From: Bacteroidota bacterium
GTDB taxonomy: Bacteria; Bacteroidota; Ignavibacteria; Ignavibacteriales; Ignavibacteriaceae
DNA length: 7,199 bases
Direction of reading: 5' to 3'
NCBI GenBank assembly: GCA_021796135.1
Contig: JAJYOQ010000207.1
Span: forward strand, 1 to 7,199
The notes beneath the pieces are model-generated. The model did no database searches. It was not told the DNA's origin and worked only from the letters and a program-made list of their open reading frames with translations. This document shows, piece by piece, positions 6,088 to 7,199 of the stretch. Each line of letters begins with the position of its first letter. Position 1 is the stretch's first letter. The translations under genes were made by a program, and so were the position numbers.

Positions 6088-6385
6088 AGCAGCTTTCCTT
6101 TTTTTATTGTATCGGTAAAATAAGCAGTAATTATGAAATTATCACTGTCCTTATATTTAACTGTAATGCACAAATATTTTGCCTTTACCGGGGTTAAGGC
6201 AAATACTTATATAACAATTCAACATTAGTATCAGTTTTTGATTCAATTACATAATCCGGTATCAACAAAGCATCTTTAATTTTTTCTAATTGATTAACCA
6301 TTTCAGGATGGCTGTTTTCTGAATGCTTTATTCGCTCATCGGTATAACGTACTTTTCTATTTTTATAATCAATTAAAATTAGCAT
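6072..6385 (-). pseudogene. PBECR/BECR-fold nuclease-like small protein, frameshifted
   Basis: The visible frame ends early (VELLYKYLP, stop at 6194). One frame over, the protein continues as TPVKAKYLCITVKY and NFIITAYFTDTIKKGKLLW, stopping at 6072. Restoring one base near 6196 (AA to AAA on the plus strand) joins both into 104 residues. The result resembles small proteins with an N-terminal H...HPEM motif (HSENSHPEM, H21 and H26), a central YYK(Y/F)xP segment and a C-terminal FIITAYFTD strand. I relate these to the phage-Barnase-EndoU-colicin-RelE-like (PBECR) nuclease group with moderate confidence. A TTG six bases upstream of the ATG (6391) is another start; no strong ribosome site is seen. 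It overlaps the DUF2283 gene by 16 bases. As sequenced it is probably inactive, since the C-terminal strand is lost. Confidence 0.7.
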
Positions 6386-6462
6386 AAACAAATTAAAACG
6401 CTTATTACGAAGTATAGATGCTTTCCACGGTTTAATAAATTATCAGTGAGGATCCGTCTGTA

Positions 6463-6579
6463 ACTTACTCAGGTTGAACGATAGTTTTTAGTTAGGTATT
6501 AAAACCGTTGAAACGGTTAATAAATTAGGTTTTATGTTATGGAACCCACGGCTGAAGTCGTGGGCTGCTTTTTCTAAAC
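6463..6579. repeat. 118-bp dispersed double-hairpin repeat, copy B (117 bp)
   Basis: This is the second copy of the element at 5441-5558, in the same orientation. The first hairpin is identical (AACCGTT 6503-6509, AACGGTT 6512-6518). The second reads CCCACGGC-TGAA-GTCGTGGG (6545-6564), where one A to G change turns an A-U pair into G-U and keeps the stem. Its right edge lies inside hicA and supplies that gene's premature stop codon. Confidence 0.75.
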
Positions 6580-6705
6580 AATATTAGATTTTCTTCCGGG
6601 ACATTCTAGTCTAATATGACTTCCTCGCTGCCTAATTTGCGAATAACCGATTTTAGTTAATGCAATAATAATTTCTCGACCTTTGAGAACCGGCAATTGT
6701 GTCAT
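6574..6705 (-). pseudogene. hicA: HicA toxin, truncated by a dispersed repeat
   Basis: HicA toxins are small mRNA-interfering RNases with a double-stranded RNA-binding-like fold. From ATG 6705 the frame reads MTQLPVLKGREIIIALTKIG then YSQIRQRGSHIRLECPGRKS, the characteristic N-terminal half, including the catalytic histidine in GSH (H30). After N-I-V the frame hits TAG (6576-6574), which belongs to repeat copy B. The family normally has another 20-40 residues (a VPVH-like strand and a last helix), and I could not find them on the far side of the repeat. The 43-residue remainder is most likely inactive. The start lies two bases after the reconstructed hicB stop, the usual operon spacing. Confidence 0.8.
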
Positions 6706-6707
6706 GT

Positions 6708-6958
6708 TTATAAAGTAATTGTATGCAAGCTAATTTCACGTGGTCTATAGGAATGGAGTATATTTCGGTTGTCTTTTTCTTCCAGAACCAATTCAAAACT
6801 TCCCAAACGTTTTTTAGAGCTTGATCAAGCGTCTTGCCTTGTGCATAGCAGCCTTCAAACAGAGGACATTCTACAACGTAAAATCCATCCTCATCCTTTT
6901 CAACAAACAGTGGAAGTTGAGCTCCGGTATGTTTTAAATCCTTTTTATTTTTTAGCAT
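6708..6958 (-). pseudogene. hicB: HicB-family antitoxin, one-base frameshift
   Basis: HicB neutralises HicA. The N-terminal part is typical: LPLFVEKDEDGFYVVECPLF, EGCYAQGKTLDQALKNVWEVL (15-55). As written, the frame then turns into NWFWKKKTTEIYS and runs over the hicA start to 6653. One frame over, the correct family C-terminus is present: LVLEEKDNRNIL, HSYRPREISLHTITL, ending at TAA 6710-6708. Adding one G near 6794 (TTGAA to TTGGAA, minus strand) gives an intact 83-residue HicB that ends two bases before hicA. The start is supported by GAGGAAAA just upstream of the ATG. The gene order hicB-hicA is common in the partial-duplicate HicB type lacking a separate DNA-binding domain. The lesion may be real or an indel error. 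Confidence 0.8.
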
Positions 6959-7014
6959 TTTTCCTCGTGTTAATTTAATATTTAACTTTTTTGTCCATGT
7001 GAATTGGTGTCAAA

Positions 7015-7118
7015 TATCTTAAGGGCACTTCTAAAAACTATCTTTTATAAAAATTTAACGCAAAGAATACGCAACGTTCGCAGAGAATATTGAAGTTTTT
7101 AGAAGTGCCCTTAAGATA
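7015..7118. mobile_element. MITE-like element with perfect inverted ends and TTAA flanks
   Basis: 7015-7039 and 7094-7118 are perfect 25-bp inverted repeats around a 54-base centre. The core ends GGGCACTTCTAAAAACT (7023-7039) and its complement (7094-7110) are each bordered by TTAA (7019-7022, 7111-7114), which would be a target duplication of the YTAR kind used by IS5-group elements. The core element would then be 88 bp. The centre holds three degenerate units, CGCAAAGAATA (7059), CGCAACGTT (7070) and CGCAGAGAATA (7079). There is no reading frame, so it would depend on a transposase elsewhere. Confidence 0.7.
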
Positions 7119-7174
7119 AAATTAATCGAAAAATTAGAAATATAAAACACTTTAATCTTGTTCAAAAAGTTATA

Positions 7175-7192
7175 TGTCGCTCCTCCGGAGCT
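7175..7192. repeat. Dispersed palindromic repeat (GCTCC-GGAGC core), copy 2
   Basis: TGTCGCTCCTCCGGAGCT matches 4166-4183 at 16 of 18 positions and keeps the GCTCC/GGAGC stem. The flanks of the two copies differ, so the core is the repeated unit. The rest of 7119-7199 is AT-rich with no gene seen. Confidence 0.5.
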
Positions 7193-7199
7193 TTAATGT

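Noticed and set aside
6400..6462. Remaining C-terminal part of hicA on the far side of repeat copy B
   Set aside because: None of the three minus-strand frames gives a HicA-like tail; the closest ones stop quickly or show no family residues.
6653..6958. A 101-aa HicB as written, running over the hicA start
   Set aside because: Its last 45 residues do not resemble HicB, whereas the next frame has the exact family-type C-terminus ending two bases before hicA; I annotated the frameshifted 83-aa version.
6974..7013. TTGACA (7013-7008, minus) as the -35 box of a hicB promoter
   Set aside because: No acceptable -10 element at 16-18 bases spacing, and the organism may use the different Bacteroidota promoter.
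7059..7089. CRISPR-like short repeats (CGCAAAG units)
   Set aside because: The units are 9-11 bases, degenerate and have no spacers; they are the centre of the MITE-like element.

Overview
The window is AT-rich and looks like an accessory, decaying stretch of a Bacteroidota or Ignavibacteriota-type genome. The grounds are a Wzi-type capsule outer-membrane gene, two AAA_14/DUF4143 ATPases, mostly weak ribosome binding sites, and many dispersed short repeats. The assignment is by gene and repeat style only and is moderate. Every gene I support lies on the minus strand, so the natural reading direction is from 7199 to 1.

Read in that direction: (i) a short palindromic repeat (7175-7192) and an 88-bp MITE-like element with long inverted ends and TTAA flanks (7023-7110). 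(ii) A broken HicB-HicA toxin-antitoxin pair (6958-6574): hicB has a one-base frameshift, and hicA is cut off after 43 codons by a dispersed repeat. (iii) A cassette bounded by two directly repeated ~118-bp elements (5441-5558 and 6463-6579, about 95% identical). It holds a frameshifted small protein resembling PBECR/BECR-fold nuclease-like families, whose reconstructed end overlaps the start of a DUF2283 gene; a hairpin terminator follows. (iv) An intact DUF4143 ATPase (5375-4248) with an operator-like array of three TTTATGGAA half-sites next to its start codon. (v) A wzi-like gene (4098-2385) split by a one-base frameshift, with its 5' end and an internal segment invaded by an AATTCAACATTC repeat. 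(vi) A second DUF4143 ATPase (2181-904) preceded by a four-segment hairpin region whose pairings exclude each other. (vii) An IS3-family remnant (about 869-215) with complete orfA, the A8G frameshift site, and only the first part of orfB.

HicBA and the possible PBECR-DUF2283 pair are toxin-antitoxin-like. DUF4143 ATPases are common, multi-copy and functionally unresolved. The most interesting points are the repeat-flanked PBECR-DUF2283 module, the different palindromic arrays upstream of the two ATPases, and repeat sequence being read as protein inside wzi. Three separate single-base frameshifts (hicB, PBECR-like, wzi) mean either real gene decay or an assembly with uncorrected indels; the sequence alone cannot decide.
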